DNA of 50,575 nt from an uncultured Clostridia bacterium (GTDB lineage Bacteria > Bacillota > Clostridia > Christensenellales > Borkfalkiaceae), in the NCBI GenBank assembly GCA_947245485.1, contig CAMXOH010000003.1:1-50575 (forward strand), read 5' to 3'. Positions 29,488 through 37,900 of the stretch are shown in pieces. Position numbers and translations under genes: made by a program. The notes beneath the pieces were generated by a model. It ran no database searches and had not been told where the DNA came from. It saw nothing but the letters and a program-made list of their open reading frames with translations. Position 1 is the first letter of the stretch; each line of letters begins with the position of its first letter.

Positions 29488-29513
29488 CGTATTACCTTAA
29501 TACGCTACCTTTG
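29488..29513 (+). promoter_or_regulatory. phage palindrome, copy f, fused to -7 box of head operon
   Basis: A perfect palindrome CGTATTA-CCT-TAATACG (29488-29504) is followed after 1 bp by TACCTTTG (29506-29513), a perfect -7 box. No TTTG lies at -33. The gene for the scaffold-like protein starts 22 bp downstream. The palindrome sits between where -33 and -7 would be, so spacing differs from copies c and g (about 10 bp). Confidence 0.7.
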
Positions 29514-29535
29514 CTTCGGTTTAACAAAATAGTTT

Positions 29536-30246
29536 ATGAACGAATTACAAGAACAAATCTTAGCACTACTTGTGGCAAAGTTCCAAGGCGTGCGCAAAGA
29601 CGGGTTACAGCATTTGGCAGCCGCTATCGGCTTACAAGTCGCTACCATAGAAGAAGCTAACGGAGTTGTAGATAAACTTACCGCCGACAAAGTTAGCCAG
29701 TACGTAACAGATTGGCGTAAGGTTGCAGACGCGGAAATAAGCAAAGCGAACCAAACCTACGAAAACGGACTGAAAGAAAAGTACGATTTCGTGGAAAAGG
29801 GAAAGCAAACACCGCCGACACCCCCCACGCCACCAGCAGGCGGAGCGATAACGCTTGACGCGATCAGCAAACTTATTGATGAAAAACTTTCGGGCGTGCA
29901 AAGTAGCATTACCGAGATTAACGCAAATAAGGCGGCTGCTTCGCGACGTGAACTATTTGTAGCGGAATTGGACAACGCGAAGATTGAGGGAAAGACCCGC
30001 GACGTGATGTTAAAGAACTTCGACCGGGCTAACACCTTTGCGAGCGACGAAGATTTCAACAGCTACTTGACCGAAGCGAAAGGCGACATCGCAGCCTTAG
30101 CGCAAGAACGCGCAGACGCAGGACTGCAAGGACACGATAAGCCGATTTTTGGAGCCGTGAACAAAGAAGGCGTAAGCAGTGGCGTAGCAGACTACATCAA
30201 AGCGCAAACCGAGAGTAAGACAGCCTTAACGGGCAAAGAAGTTTAA
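29536..30246 (+). CDS. capsid scaffold-like protein
   Basis: A 236-aa, highly charged helical protein just upstream of the decoration and major capsid genes, where phage scaffolds lie. It has an N-terminal helical domain (NELQEQILALLVAKFQGVRKDGLQHLAAAIG...), a PTPPTPPAGG hinge (about 92-104), a central coiled coil and a C-terminal helical part (AALAQERADAGLQGHDKPIF). It could also be a head-maturation factor; no protease triad is seen. The role is from position and composition. Confidence 0.6.
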   Translation: MNELQEQILALLVAKFQGVRKDGLQHLAAAIGLQVATIEEANGVVDKLTADKVSQYVTDWRKVADAEISKANQTYENGLKEKYDFVEKGKQTPPTPPTPPAGGAITLDAISKLIDEKLSGVQSSITEINANKAAASRRELFVAELDNAKIEGKTRDVMLKNFDRANTFASDEDFNSYLTEAKGDIAALAQERADAGLQGHDKPIFGAVNKEGVSSGVADYIKAQTESKTALTGKEV

Positions 30247-30266
30247 CCGTAAATTCATTCTTTACA

Positions 30267-30854
30267 ATGGGATTGAAGATAGACAGAAAGCAGGACAAAC
30301 GTGTAGTACACGCTTGTACGCACATGCTGGCGGACATTCCTAACGGCGTTACCGTTTGCTCTTCCGAATTGGTTGCGGGCGGTATTTTGCAGGAAGGGAC
30401 GGCATTAGGCGGCAAAGACGCTGCCGGGCTTTACCACGTAGTAAAGACCGCAAGGCTTACCGAAGACGCTACCGCCACTACAAAAGCCTACAAGGTGGCG
30501 AAAGGACATCATTTCAAAGTAGGCGATTTTATCATGTTGAAGGTAGGCGCAAAGGCTTACAAGATTACATCTATCAACACGTCGGAAACGCTTTACGACA
30601 CCATCAACGTAGGCACTACTTTAGGAGAAGCCGCCACAGCAGGCGCAGCCCTTGTACTTGCCGCCGCTGAAAGCGCGGACACTACAAGCGCGTTCAAGTA
30701 CGTGCCTAAAGCCATGACGGGCGACAGCTACGACGTGGAAGCCCTTAATAACCACTTTGTAACAGCGGTTACTATCGGGCAGTTCAAAGAGAGTGTTATC
30801 CCGGCAGTAAGCGACGACATTAAAGCCGCTTTACCCGGTATCAGTTTAATTTAA
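30267..30854 (+). CDS. head decoration/fibre-like protein
   Basis: A 195-aa, small-residue-rich beta protein (GVTVCSSELVAGGILQEGTALGGKDAAGLYHVVKTARLTEDATATTKAYKVAKGHHFKVGDFIMLKVGAKAYKITSINTSETLYDTINVGTTLGEAA) directly preceding the major capsid gene (14-bp gap). The beta-tulip/barrel-like pattern KVGDFIM...AYKITSIN resembles phage capsid decoration or head-fibre proteins. The assignment is from context and pattern. Confidence 0.55.
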   Translation: MGLKIDRKQDKRVVHACTHMLADIPNGVTVCSSELVAGGILQEGTALGGKDAAGLYHVVKTARLTEDATATTKAYKVAKGHHFKVGDFIMLKVGAKAYKITSINTSETLYDTINVGTTLGEAATAGAALVLAAAESADTTSAFKYVPKAMTGDSYDVEALNNHFVTAVTIGQFKESVIPAVSDDIKAALPGISLI

Positions 30855-30868
30855 TTGGGCTCTAAGTT

Positions 30869-31972
30869 ATGATTAAGACTTTAATGCGCGGTCTTGTAGA
30901 GAAAGATATGCAAGCCGTGATTAATACTTACGATTTGAAGCCCTACTACTATCCTACGCTTTTCCCGTTGAAGGAAACTTATACCTTGACATGGAAGGCT
31001 TTGGAAGCGCAGGTAGGGCTTAAAATAGCCGCCGACTTGGTGGCACGCGGGGCGACAATTGACAAAAAGACCCGCGATGCGATTGCACGTTTGCAGGGGG
31101 ACATCCCGAAAATTGCCGTAAAGCGTACCAAGAACGAAGACGAACTTACGGACTACGAAGTAATGTTAGCCATGACTTCGCAGAACCCCGACCTTCGCGC
31201 ATTGGTTGAAGCATGGGCAGAAGACACTAATTTCTGCTGGACGGCAGTAGCCGCCCGTTTGGAATGGATGGCTTTGCAGGAAATCTCTTTGGGTAAGATT
31301 ACACTTACCAACGAAAACAACGGTTCAGTAATCAGCGAATACGATGTAGATTACCAAATCCCAGCCGAAAGAAAGTTAGGCTTCCAAACCGGCTCGGCTT
31401 CTTGGGCTACTTCCGCTTCCGCGAAACCTATATCTAAGGACTTCAAGAACGTTGTAAAGGCAGCGAAGAAAGAGGGCGTATCTTTGAAATTCGCGTTTAT
31501 GTCCCTTGACACGTTCGCGACTTTCGCGGAAACCGCAGAAGTACAGAAAATCTGCGCTTCTTTCGCCGTGAACGCCTTGAACCTCCAGCAAACGCCAAGC
31601 CTTGAACAAGTAAACAGCGCAATGAAAACGCTTCCCTACTTGAAGGGCTTGCAACTTGTTGTGATTGACCAAGATATTACCGTAGAACTTCCCAACGGTG
31701 ACAGATACACCGGAAACCCGTTTACCGAGAACGTGGTACTGTTCACAGAAAGCAAAGTATTGGGACAAACTTACTGGAAGAAGCCCGCAGACATGAACGT
31801 AAAAGGTTCAGTAGCGATTAAGGCTTTGAACGGTCACACCCTTATAAAGAAGTTCGCTAACGAAGAACCTTTGGAAGAGGTTACTATGGGTATCGCAAAC
31901 GCTTTCCCGGCGTGGCTTTCTTCTTCTCGTTCTTGGTTGATGGCTACCAACAGCAACACATGGAATCACTAA
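30869..31972 (+). CDS. major capsid protein
   Basis: A 367-aa protein, probably of HK97 fold in the Bacteroidetes phage (gpE-like) group: MIKTLMRGLVEKDMQAVINTYDLKPYYYPTLFPLKETYTLTWKALEAQVG...ADLVARGATIDKKTRDAIARLQGDIPKIAVKR (extended loop region), then the core YLKGLQLVVIDQDITVELPNG...ENVVLFTESKVLGQTYW and the C-terminal LSSSRSWLMATNSNTWNH. The best-expressed-looking codon choice and the position after scaffold and decoration genes agree. A hairpin follows the gene. Confidence 0.85.
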   Translation: MIKTLMRGLVEKDMQAVINTYDLKPYYYPTLFPLKETYTLTWKALEAQVGLKIAADLVARGATIDKKTRDAIARLQGDIPKIAVKRTKNEDELTDYEVMLAMTSQNPDLRALVEAWAEDTNFCWTAVAARLEWMALQEISLGKITLTNENNGSVISEYDVDYQIPAERKLGFQTGSASWATSASAKPISKDFKNVVKAAKKEGVSLKFAFMSLDTFATFAETAEVQKICASFAVNALNLQQTPSLEQVNSAMKTLPYLKGLQLVVIDQDITVELPNGDRYTGNPFTENVVLFTESKVLGQTYWKKPADMNVKGSVAIKALNGHTLIKKFANEEPLEEVTMGIANAFPAWLSSSRSWLMATNSNTWNH

Positions 31973-31977
31973 CCGAT

Positions 31978-32005
31978 ACCGGAAAGGCTTAGCGGTCTTT
32001 CCGGT
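31978..32005 (+). terminator. hairpin after the capsid gene
   Basis: ACCGGAAAG (31978-31986) and CTTTCCGGT (31997-32005) form a 9-bp stem with a 10-nt loop. There is no T-run, so it is probably a partial terminator or an mRNA stabiliser that lets capsid mRNA accumulate over downstream connector mRNA. Confidence 0.5.
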
Positions 32006-32019
32006 TAATAACTTAGCTT

Positions 32020-32331
32020 ATGACGTACAAAGAATGGTTTACCCGGACTACGGTGCGTTTCGACATTGAAAGCGCGGACGTGGAGCTAATTTTAGCCAAC
32101 CAGCAGAATACAATCCCCAACCCGGAAGAAGCGGTAGATGTAGTAACCGCCAAACGTGCGCTTTGCGCCGAATTTGGGACTATCATACCACTTGCCAACG
32201 TCAGCGAAGGGGGGTATTCCGTAAGTTGGAACTGGGAAGCTATAAAGTTTTGGTATAACCAGACTTGCGGCGAATTGGGCATAACCCCGGTTACTACGCC
32301 GAAGGTCAGAAACAGAAGTAACAGATGGTAA
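32020..32331 (+). CDS. head-tail connector (gp6-like)
   Basis: A 103-aa small helical protein directly after the capsid gene (MTYKEWFTRTTVRFDIESADVELILANQQNTIPNPEEAVDVVTAKRALCAEFGTIIPLANVSEGGYSVSWNWEAIKFWYNQTCGELG). Helical arrangement, length and position match the adaptor that docks on the portal in siphophages. It starts after AGCTT-ATG and overlaps the next gene by 7 nt. Confidence 0.6.
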   Translation: MTYKEWFTRTTVRFDIESADVELILANQQNTIPNPEEAVDVVTAKRALCAEFGTIIPLANVSEGGYSVSWNWEAIKFWYNQTCGELGITPVTTPKVRNRSNRW

Positions 32332-32720
32332 CGGACGTAGCAAGCAGACAATACCCGCATTACCTATACAAGCGTACAAGCAACGGCGAAGCCGTGCAGG
32401 ACGCTAACGGTAGTTGGCAGGCTTCCGGCGCGGAATGGACGCTACACAGCGTTTGCCGCGAGGAAACCAACGGGAAGGGTACGCAGATACAAGCCGCGAA
32501 CGGGAAGTTTGTTACGTTCGCTTCGCTAATACAGATACCTAAAGGCGTGCAGCGCATACCCGAAGGCATGGAAATAGCGGTAGCGGATGAGCCGTTAGAG
32601 CCTTCACAGTTGCTTAACCAAGAAACAATGGAAGAAGCTAAGATTTCGGGAATAATTAGGATTTCCGGCGTGTGCTTGAAATTCGATAAAGGGCGTTTGC
32701 ATTGCAGGCTATGGGTTTAG
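32325..32720 (+). CDS. head closure/stopper-like protein
   Basis: A 131-aa beta-rich protein (YLYKRTSNGEAVQDANGSWQASGAEWTLHSVCREETNGKGTQIQAANGKFVTFASLIQIPKGVQRIPEGMEIAVADE) in the slot between the connector and the HK97 gp10-like gene, where the head-closure protein lies. Strands and length fit the stopper fold. It overlaps its neighbours at both ends (7 and about 10-19 nt). Confidence 0.6.
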   Translation: MVTDVASRQYPHYLYKRTSNGEAVQDANGSWQASGAEWTLHSVCREETNGKGTQIQAANGKFVTFASLIQIPKGVQRIPEGMEIAVADEPLEPSQLLNQETMEEAKISGIIRISGVCLKFDKGRLHCRLWV

Positions 32721-33172
32721 AAGCGAAATTCACGGGAGATATAGACGGCATGTTTAAAGCCTTCCTTCTTGAAGTGGAAAGGCAGATAATAGAAAGCCTT
32801 TGCCGTATAGGGGAAGAAGCCGTAAGCATGGCGAAGACCATACCGCCGGAACGCGGTTTTACAGACCGTACCGGAAACTTACGGTCTTCAATTGGCTACG
32901 TAGTCTTCAAAGACGGCAAGCCCGTTAATATCGCCTTTGAAGCGGTAAAGGGCGGTCACGTCGGAGTACACGAAGGACAACGTTTAGCCCAGCAGATCGG
33001 CGAAAACTATACCGACGGTTATACGCTGGTTGTAGTAGCCGGAATGAACTACGCCGTTCACGTGGAAAGCAAAGGGCGCGATGTTCTTACTTCCGCCGAG
33101 AAACAAGCCGAAAAAGCCATAGCTAAGGAACTTGCAGATTTAGTTACTAACATTAAAGACGCTTTCAAATGA
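32702..33172 (+). CDS. HK97 gp10-like neck/tail-joining protein
   Basis: A 156-aa protein (start may be the second ATG at 32711). The pattern IGEEAVSMAKTIPPERGFTDRTGNLRSSIGYVVFKDGK...EGQRLAQQIGENYTDGYTLVVVAGMNYAVHVESKGRDVLTSAEKQAEKAIAKEL is that of HK97 gp10 proteins: the DRTGNLRSSI motif and the Y-A-x-x-V-E strand. It builds the neck between head and tail. The stop overlaps the next start by 4 nt. Confidence 0.8.
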   Translation: MQAMGLEAKFTGDIDGMFKAFLLEVERQIIESLCRIGEEAVSMAKTIPPERGFTDRTGNLRSSIGYVVFKDGKPVNIAFEAVKGGHVGVHEGQRLAQQIGENYTDGYTLVVVAGMNYAVHVESKGRDVLTSAEKQAEKAIAKELADLVTNIKDAFK

Positions 33173-33585
33173 AACATTGCAGCAGCATAGATACGGACGA
33201 CATTCTTTTTAAGATTGTTTCGGAAGCGGTCACTTCCGGCAAAGTTGTTATAAACGGCGGCGTTTTCACACAAGGCGAAAGACCGGACGACAGCGAAGCC
33301 GAAGACATCGTGATAAATACCATTACGGTAACGCACGACAAACCGCAAACGGGCACTTCCAACGTGAATATTTACGCGAATGATTTGAAGCTGCGGATTA
33401 AGGGTAAAGAACAGCGCAAGGCAGATAGGGAACGCTTGCGAACCATCGGCGACGCGCTTGTAGCCTATTTGGACGCGCAAAACATTGCAGACCTCGAATA
33501 TTGGATAGAGAGCGACATCGTAATAAAAGAGCTTGAAGTAAACCAGCATTACCGGAACATTAGAATAAGTTGGAATATTCATTAA
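33169..33585 (+). CDS. tail completion/terminator protein
   Basis: A 138-aa alpha/beta protein (DILFKIVSEAVTSGKVVINGGVFTQGERPDDSEAEDIVINTITVTHDKPQTGTSNVNIYANDLKLRI...LRTIGDALVAYLDAQNIADLEYWIESDIVIKELEVNQHYRNIRISW). The order (long helix then repeated strands, closing EVNQHYRNIRISW) and its place directly before the major tail gene fit the tail-terminator fold. Confidence 0.65.
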   Translation: MKHCSSIDTDDILFKIVSEAVTSGKVVINGGVFTQGERPDDSEAEDIVINTITVTHDKPQTGTSNVNIYANDLKLRIKGKEQRKADRERLRTIGDALVAYLDAQNIADLEYWIESDIVIKELEVNQHYRNIRISWNIH

Positions 33586-33597
33586 ATTTTTATCAGT

Positions 33598-34122
33598 ATG
33601 GCAACATTAGTAACATTGGGTCTTTCCAAGATTTTGGGTAAGGTGGGAGAACCTACGGCTTTGAACTTTACCGAAACGGGCTATACGGCATTCGGACTTA
33701 CCTACGAAGATACCTGCAAAATGTCGCAGGAAGACCCGGAAGTAACCGAGTTCTACGCAGAGGAAGAAGACGACCCGGTAGAAACCGTAGAGAAGCAGGG
33801 CAAAATAACCTTTTCCTTCTCAATCATGAACCCCGACCTTCCCGTACTTAAACGGCTTTTCGGGGGCGAAATAGCTTCCGACGTTTGGAGTTATCCCGAT
33901 GCGGTAAACACCGTAGAGGAATCTATTATCATCCTTCCGAAGAAAGGTTTGAAGTTCCAAGTTCCACGTATGAAACTTGTAGCCAAAATTAACGGCGAGT
34001 TCAGCAAAAAGGGCTTGCTTCTTATTGAGGTTACGGGAACTGTTATGAAACCCACTACTTCGGGGTTAAAGAAAATGGCAGTAGGCAAAGTTTCAGCTTC
34101 TACGGCTTCCGTTTCTTCTTAA
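33598..34122 (+). CDS. major tail tube protein
   Basis: A 174-aa protein placed between tail terminator and tail chaperone genes, where the tube subunit always lies in siphophages. Sequence MATLVTLGLSKILGKVGEPTALNFTETGYTAFGLTYEDTCKMSQEDPEVTEFYAEEEDDPVETVEKQGKITFSFSIMNPDLPVLKRLFGGEI is beta-rich with the acidic loop typical of tube proteins. A strong terminator follows, consistent with high-level expression of the tube gene. Confidence 0.8.
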   Translation: MATLVTLGLSKILGKVGEPTALNFTETGYTAFGLTYEDTCKMSQEDPEVTEFYAEEEDDPVETVEKQGKITFSFSIMNPDLPVLKRLFGGEIASDVWSYPDAVNTVEESIIILPKKGLKFQVPRMKLVAKINGEFSKKGLLLIEVTGTVMKPTTSGLKKMAVGKVSASTASVSS

Positions 34123-34154
34123 TACCGGATTGATAACATCATTTTCATTAACCG

Positions 34155-34190
34155 GAAGCCCCGTTTACTTTGTTTTCGGGGCTTCTTTTA
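34155..34190 (+). terminator. terminator after the major tail gene
   Basis: GAAGCCCCG (34155-34163) and CGGGGCTTC (34177-34185) form a 9-bp stem with TTTT following. It lies between the tube gene and the chaperone gene, a place where partial termination commonly reduces expression of the downstream minor tail genes. Confidence 0.8.
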
Positions 34191-34200
34191 TATTCAGACA

Positions 34201-34773
34201 ATGGACTACAACGATAAGTTAGAAGCCTTAGAACGCGAACAAAGCGAATTAAGGCAGATGATAGGCGAAGGCATAACGTTTGACGTTGAAGTAACCTATA
34301 CCCGCCGGAAGCCCGGCTTATTGGGCTTCTTCCGTAAACGCGAAAAGATTACCGAAAAGAAAGTATTCCGGGTTCAAGAGCCTACGCTGGCAACGCTTGA
34401 CCGACTTAGCGCGCTTTGGCTGCAAATGTCGATAGACGAAACCAAATTGGGCGACGAAGACTATTTCAAGACCGCAAAGAAAATGGCAGCGCAGGAAGCC
34501 CGGAAACTTGCGCAGGTAGTAGCGGTTGCAGTATTGGGCGAAGACTATTACGACGTAACGGACAAAGGCGGCTATTTGGTACGCAAGCCCAATGAAACCC
34601 GCTTAGCCCGGCTTACTTCCCTTTTCCTTCATACCGTAACGCCTTCCCAACTTCTTACGCTCGCGATATTGATTACCAACGTAAGCAATTTAGGGGATTT
34701 TATAAACTCTATAAGATTGATGAGCGCAACGCGCACAAGCGACCCGACACAACTTATAGAGCAACCGGGCTAA
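34201..34773 (+). CDS. tail assembly chaperone (G-like)
   Basis: A 190-aa protein directly before the tape-measure gene, position of the G protein of lambda-like tails. It has a basic strand region (VEVTYTRRKPGLLGFFRKREKITEKKVFRVQEPTLATLDRLSALWLQM), then a helical domain (KTAKKMAAQEARKLAQVVAVAVLGEDYYDV) and LLTLAILITNVSNLGDFINSIRLMSATRTSDPTQL. The -1 frame stays open across its 3' part and continues downstream with conserved-looking sequence (see next entry), so a GT-type frameshift product is likely. Confidence 0.75.
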   Translation: MDYNDKLEALEREQSELRQMIGEGITFDVEVTYTRRKPGLLGFFRKREKITEKKVFRVQEPTLATLDRLSALWLQMSIDETKLGDEDYFKTAKKMAAQEARKLAQVVAVAVLGEDYYDVTDKGGYLVRKPNETRLARLTSLFLHTVTPSQLLTLAILITNVSNLGDFINSIRLMSATRTSDPTQLIEQPG

Positions 34774-34988
34774 AAAGCCCACACGGTCGCCGGGGGTCGG
34801 TTTGCGCGCACTTCGGATGGACGTTGGATTACCTTCTACACGGGATTTCGTGGGGAACGGTTCAGAGAATGATAGTAGATGCACCGGGAGCAGAGGAAGA
34901 AGACACGAAACCGGGAACGACGGAAGTAGTGCTTACCGAAGAAAACGCGGGCGAAGTATTGGACTTAATAAATAAACTTAACCGATAA
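34596..34988 (+). CDS. tail chaperone -1 frame extension (T-like)
   Basis: Not in the ORF track because it lacks an early ATG. In the -1 frame relative to the 34201 gene, no stop occurs from 34596 to TAA at 34986-34988. The translation includes HFGWTLDYLLHGISWGTVQRMI, with the HGISW-type motif typical of tail chaperones, and ends ENAGEVLDLINKLNR. Its stop shares a base with the tape-measure ATG. I see no classical X-XXY-YYZ heptamer; GATTTTATA near 34699 permits only P-site slippage. It may be made by frameshift, or from an internal start (TTG 34824 or ATG 34869). Confidence 0.6.
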   Translation, partial: NPLSPAYFPFPSYRNAFPTSYARDIDYQRKQFRGFYKLYKIDERNAHKRPDTTYRATGLKSPHGRRGSVCAHFGWTLDYLLHGISWGTVQRMIVDAPGAEEEDTKPGTTEVVLTEENAGEVLDLINKLNR

Positions 34989-37900
34989 TGAACATACAAG
35001 GTGGCGGTTTGTCCTTTGAGATTTCGGGAAGCAACGATAAGTTGTTATCGGTACTTAACGAAAGCAAGAAGGCAATACAGAATTTTAGTACGGCGGCAAT
35101 TTCCGGCGGCAAAGGCATAGATAGAGCCTTTGAGAATGCAGCTGCCGCTATTGAAAAAGGCTTTGCAGACATTGACCGGATTGTAGATACGAACAAGGCT
35201 TCATTAGCTAAGTTGCAGGAAGAATACAAACGGTTAAGTTCAGAAGCTGCAAAGGCTTTCAGCGAAGCGCGGGATGCGGACTACCGACGTTACACGGAAG
35301 CCGCAAAAAACATACAATCGGAAATAACCCTACGCGAAAAACTGATTAACGAAGCGCAGGCTTCCGCCGACCAGCTTCTGCAAGAAGAAAAGGCATTGAA
35401 GAAGCAAAAGGAAGCAGCCGAGAAGAATGTGAGCACACAGATTTCACTACGAACCCAGCTACGCAACGTTCGCGAAGAACTTGCACTTTTGGAAGCCAAC
35501 GGACAACGCGGAACGGAAGCCTTCAAGAAGTTGCAGCAGGAAGCCGGACGGCTTACCGATGCGATAGGTGACGCTACGACACAAGCGCGTATATTCTCCC
35601 ATGACAACCGAGGATTGCAGGGTATGATTTCCGGGCTTAGCGGCGTAGTAGGCGCGTTCAGTGCGGCACAAGGCGCGGTAGCGTTGTTCGCCGGAGAAAA
35701 CGAAAATTTGCAGAAAGTAATGCTAAAGGTTCAAAGCCTTATGAGCATTACGATAGGTTTGCAGCAAGTAGCGAACACTATAAACAAGGATAGTGCCTTT
35801 ATGCTTACGACCGTAGCGAAAGCAAAGGAACTGTTAGCGGCGGCAACCAACAAGCTAACCATAGCTTTAGGAGGTTCAACCATTGCTGCAAAAGCGTTGA
35901 TGGCTACGCTAACTTTGGGGCTTTCCGTCGCTATTACCGTAATTATAGCGGCACTTTCCAAACTTCAAAGCAAGCAGGCGGAAGCCAAGAAAGCACAAGA
36001 AGAATTTAACAAGAAAGTATCGGAAGCAGCCGGGAAACCCGTAGCGGCTTACCGGGCATTGCAAACGGAATGGATTAGCCTTAGCGGATCACTGAAAGAA
36101 CGCGAAAAATGGGTACAGAACAATGCCGACAAATTCAAAGAATTAGGCTTTTCAGTCCGTGACGCGAAGGAAGCCGAAGAACTATTAGTTAGTAACAGCT
36201 CCAAATTTGTTGAAGCGATGATGTTGCGAGCTAAAGCCGCTGCTACAAGCGAACTTGCGATAGAAAAGTACAAGGCTGTAATAGAAGCGCAAAACAAGCT
36301 GGATGCAACCCCTAAAGCATACGTTTCTAAAAAAGGCACATATACGGACGGGTACGGGGTAAAACGGAAAGGTACGGTATTGGAGAAAAGCGACACATGG
36401 AAAGAAGCCGAAGAAACCTTAGAGAAAGCCGAAGCCGAATATAACAAACTTATCAACCTGCAAGTAAACTTTACCCAGCAGGAAAAGCAGATATTAGAGC
36501 AGATAGGCAACCAAGCCGGGCAAATTATAGCCGGAAGCGTGGAAGCAGCCGAAAAGGAGTTGGCGCGGTTGCAGGAACTATACAAGAAGGCAGGTTCTGA
36601 CCAAGAACGCGCCAGCTTGAAAAAACAGATAGAAGCACAGCAAAAGGAAGTAAACCGAATAAGCCTTTCTTCCGGTAACGGCAGTAAGCAAAATGACCCA
36701 TATTTAGACATGCTGACGAAGCGAAAAGAAAAGTATGCGGATTATTTAAAATGGGTCACAAGCAAAGACGAAACGTTGAGAAAGGCAGCAAACACCGAGT
36801 TTGCCACATTGTTGAAGGAAGGTACAAGCTACCTCGATTATCTGGAAAAGAAACGCGCGGATATTCAGGCGAAAGCAACCAAGACAACAACCGACCTAAA
36901 GAACCTTAGCACGCTTAACAACGAAATAGCCAAGACCACGAAGGAAGCGGTTATTTCGGACTTTGACAAAAAGCTGCAAGAAGAATTAGCGGCATGTCAA
37001 ACAATAGGCGCACGTTTAGACCTGCTGGAACAACGAAGGAAGGAACTTAGCGGCGATAATTCCGACGTGGATAACGCCAAGAAGGATATTATAGACGACG
37101 CCAAAAAAGACACCGTAAAACAAGCTAAGGAAGAAACCAAACAGTTGCTAAGGGAATACGCCGGGTATTTGTCCGATAAGCTGGATTTTGAAGAAAGCTA
37201 CGCATGGAAGAAACAAGCGATTACGGATAAGTTAGCCAAAGCCACTACCAGCAAGGACAAACAAGTAGCCGAAGCCGCTTTAGCCGCATTGGAAAAGAAA
37301 CGGGCGGAGTATTCAAAGCTGACCGGAAACGAGCAATACGACCAGCTTTTGCAGCAATACAAGACGTACCAGCAGCAACAGACCGAAATAATGAAGACGT
37401 ACGCGGCGCAACGTGTTGAAGCCGAAAAACAGGGCAATATAGCGATGATAGCGCAAATAAACGCGAAGGAACAAGCCGAGTTAAGCAAACTTGCAGCTTC
37501 CCGCCTTATGGCTTCCGATAGCTGGAACCAGCTTTTCAGCGACCTAAGCACACTTACGACCAACACGATAAACAAGCTGATTACAGACATAAACAGCAAG
37601 AAGGTATCACTTTCCGCACAGTTCAACCCGGCAGACTTGAAAGCCATTAACGACCAGTTGGAGAAAGCGAAGGACGAATTACACGAACGTAACCCCTTCC
37701 TCGCTTTGAAAGACAGCTTAGCGGAATTGCGTGCCGCCATGAAAGCCGACAAACTATTAGAAAGTGACGACCCGTTTGTTAAGAGTTTGGAAGAAAGGAA
37801 AAAGCAGTACCAAGCCTATACGGACACCATAAACAGCGGCGACGAAATATTAGCAGGCGCGGCAAAAGAAGCGTTCGCGGAACTTCTTAGCGAAGGTTCT

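Noticed and set aside
30424-30434. TGCCGGGCTTT in the decoration gene
   Set aside because: The match ends after 11 bp; flanks differ at all bases, not only at A, so it is not a fourth VR.
30356-30670. 104-aa plus-strand ORF inside the decoration gene
   Set aside because: Arginine-rich shadow in another frame of a well-supported structural gene.
34690-34710. Canonical -1 slippery heptamer search in the tail chaperone
   Set aside because: No X-XXY-YYZ sequence in frame was found; GATTTTATA allows only P-site re-pairing, so I do not name a slip site.
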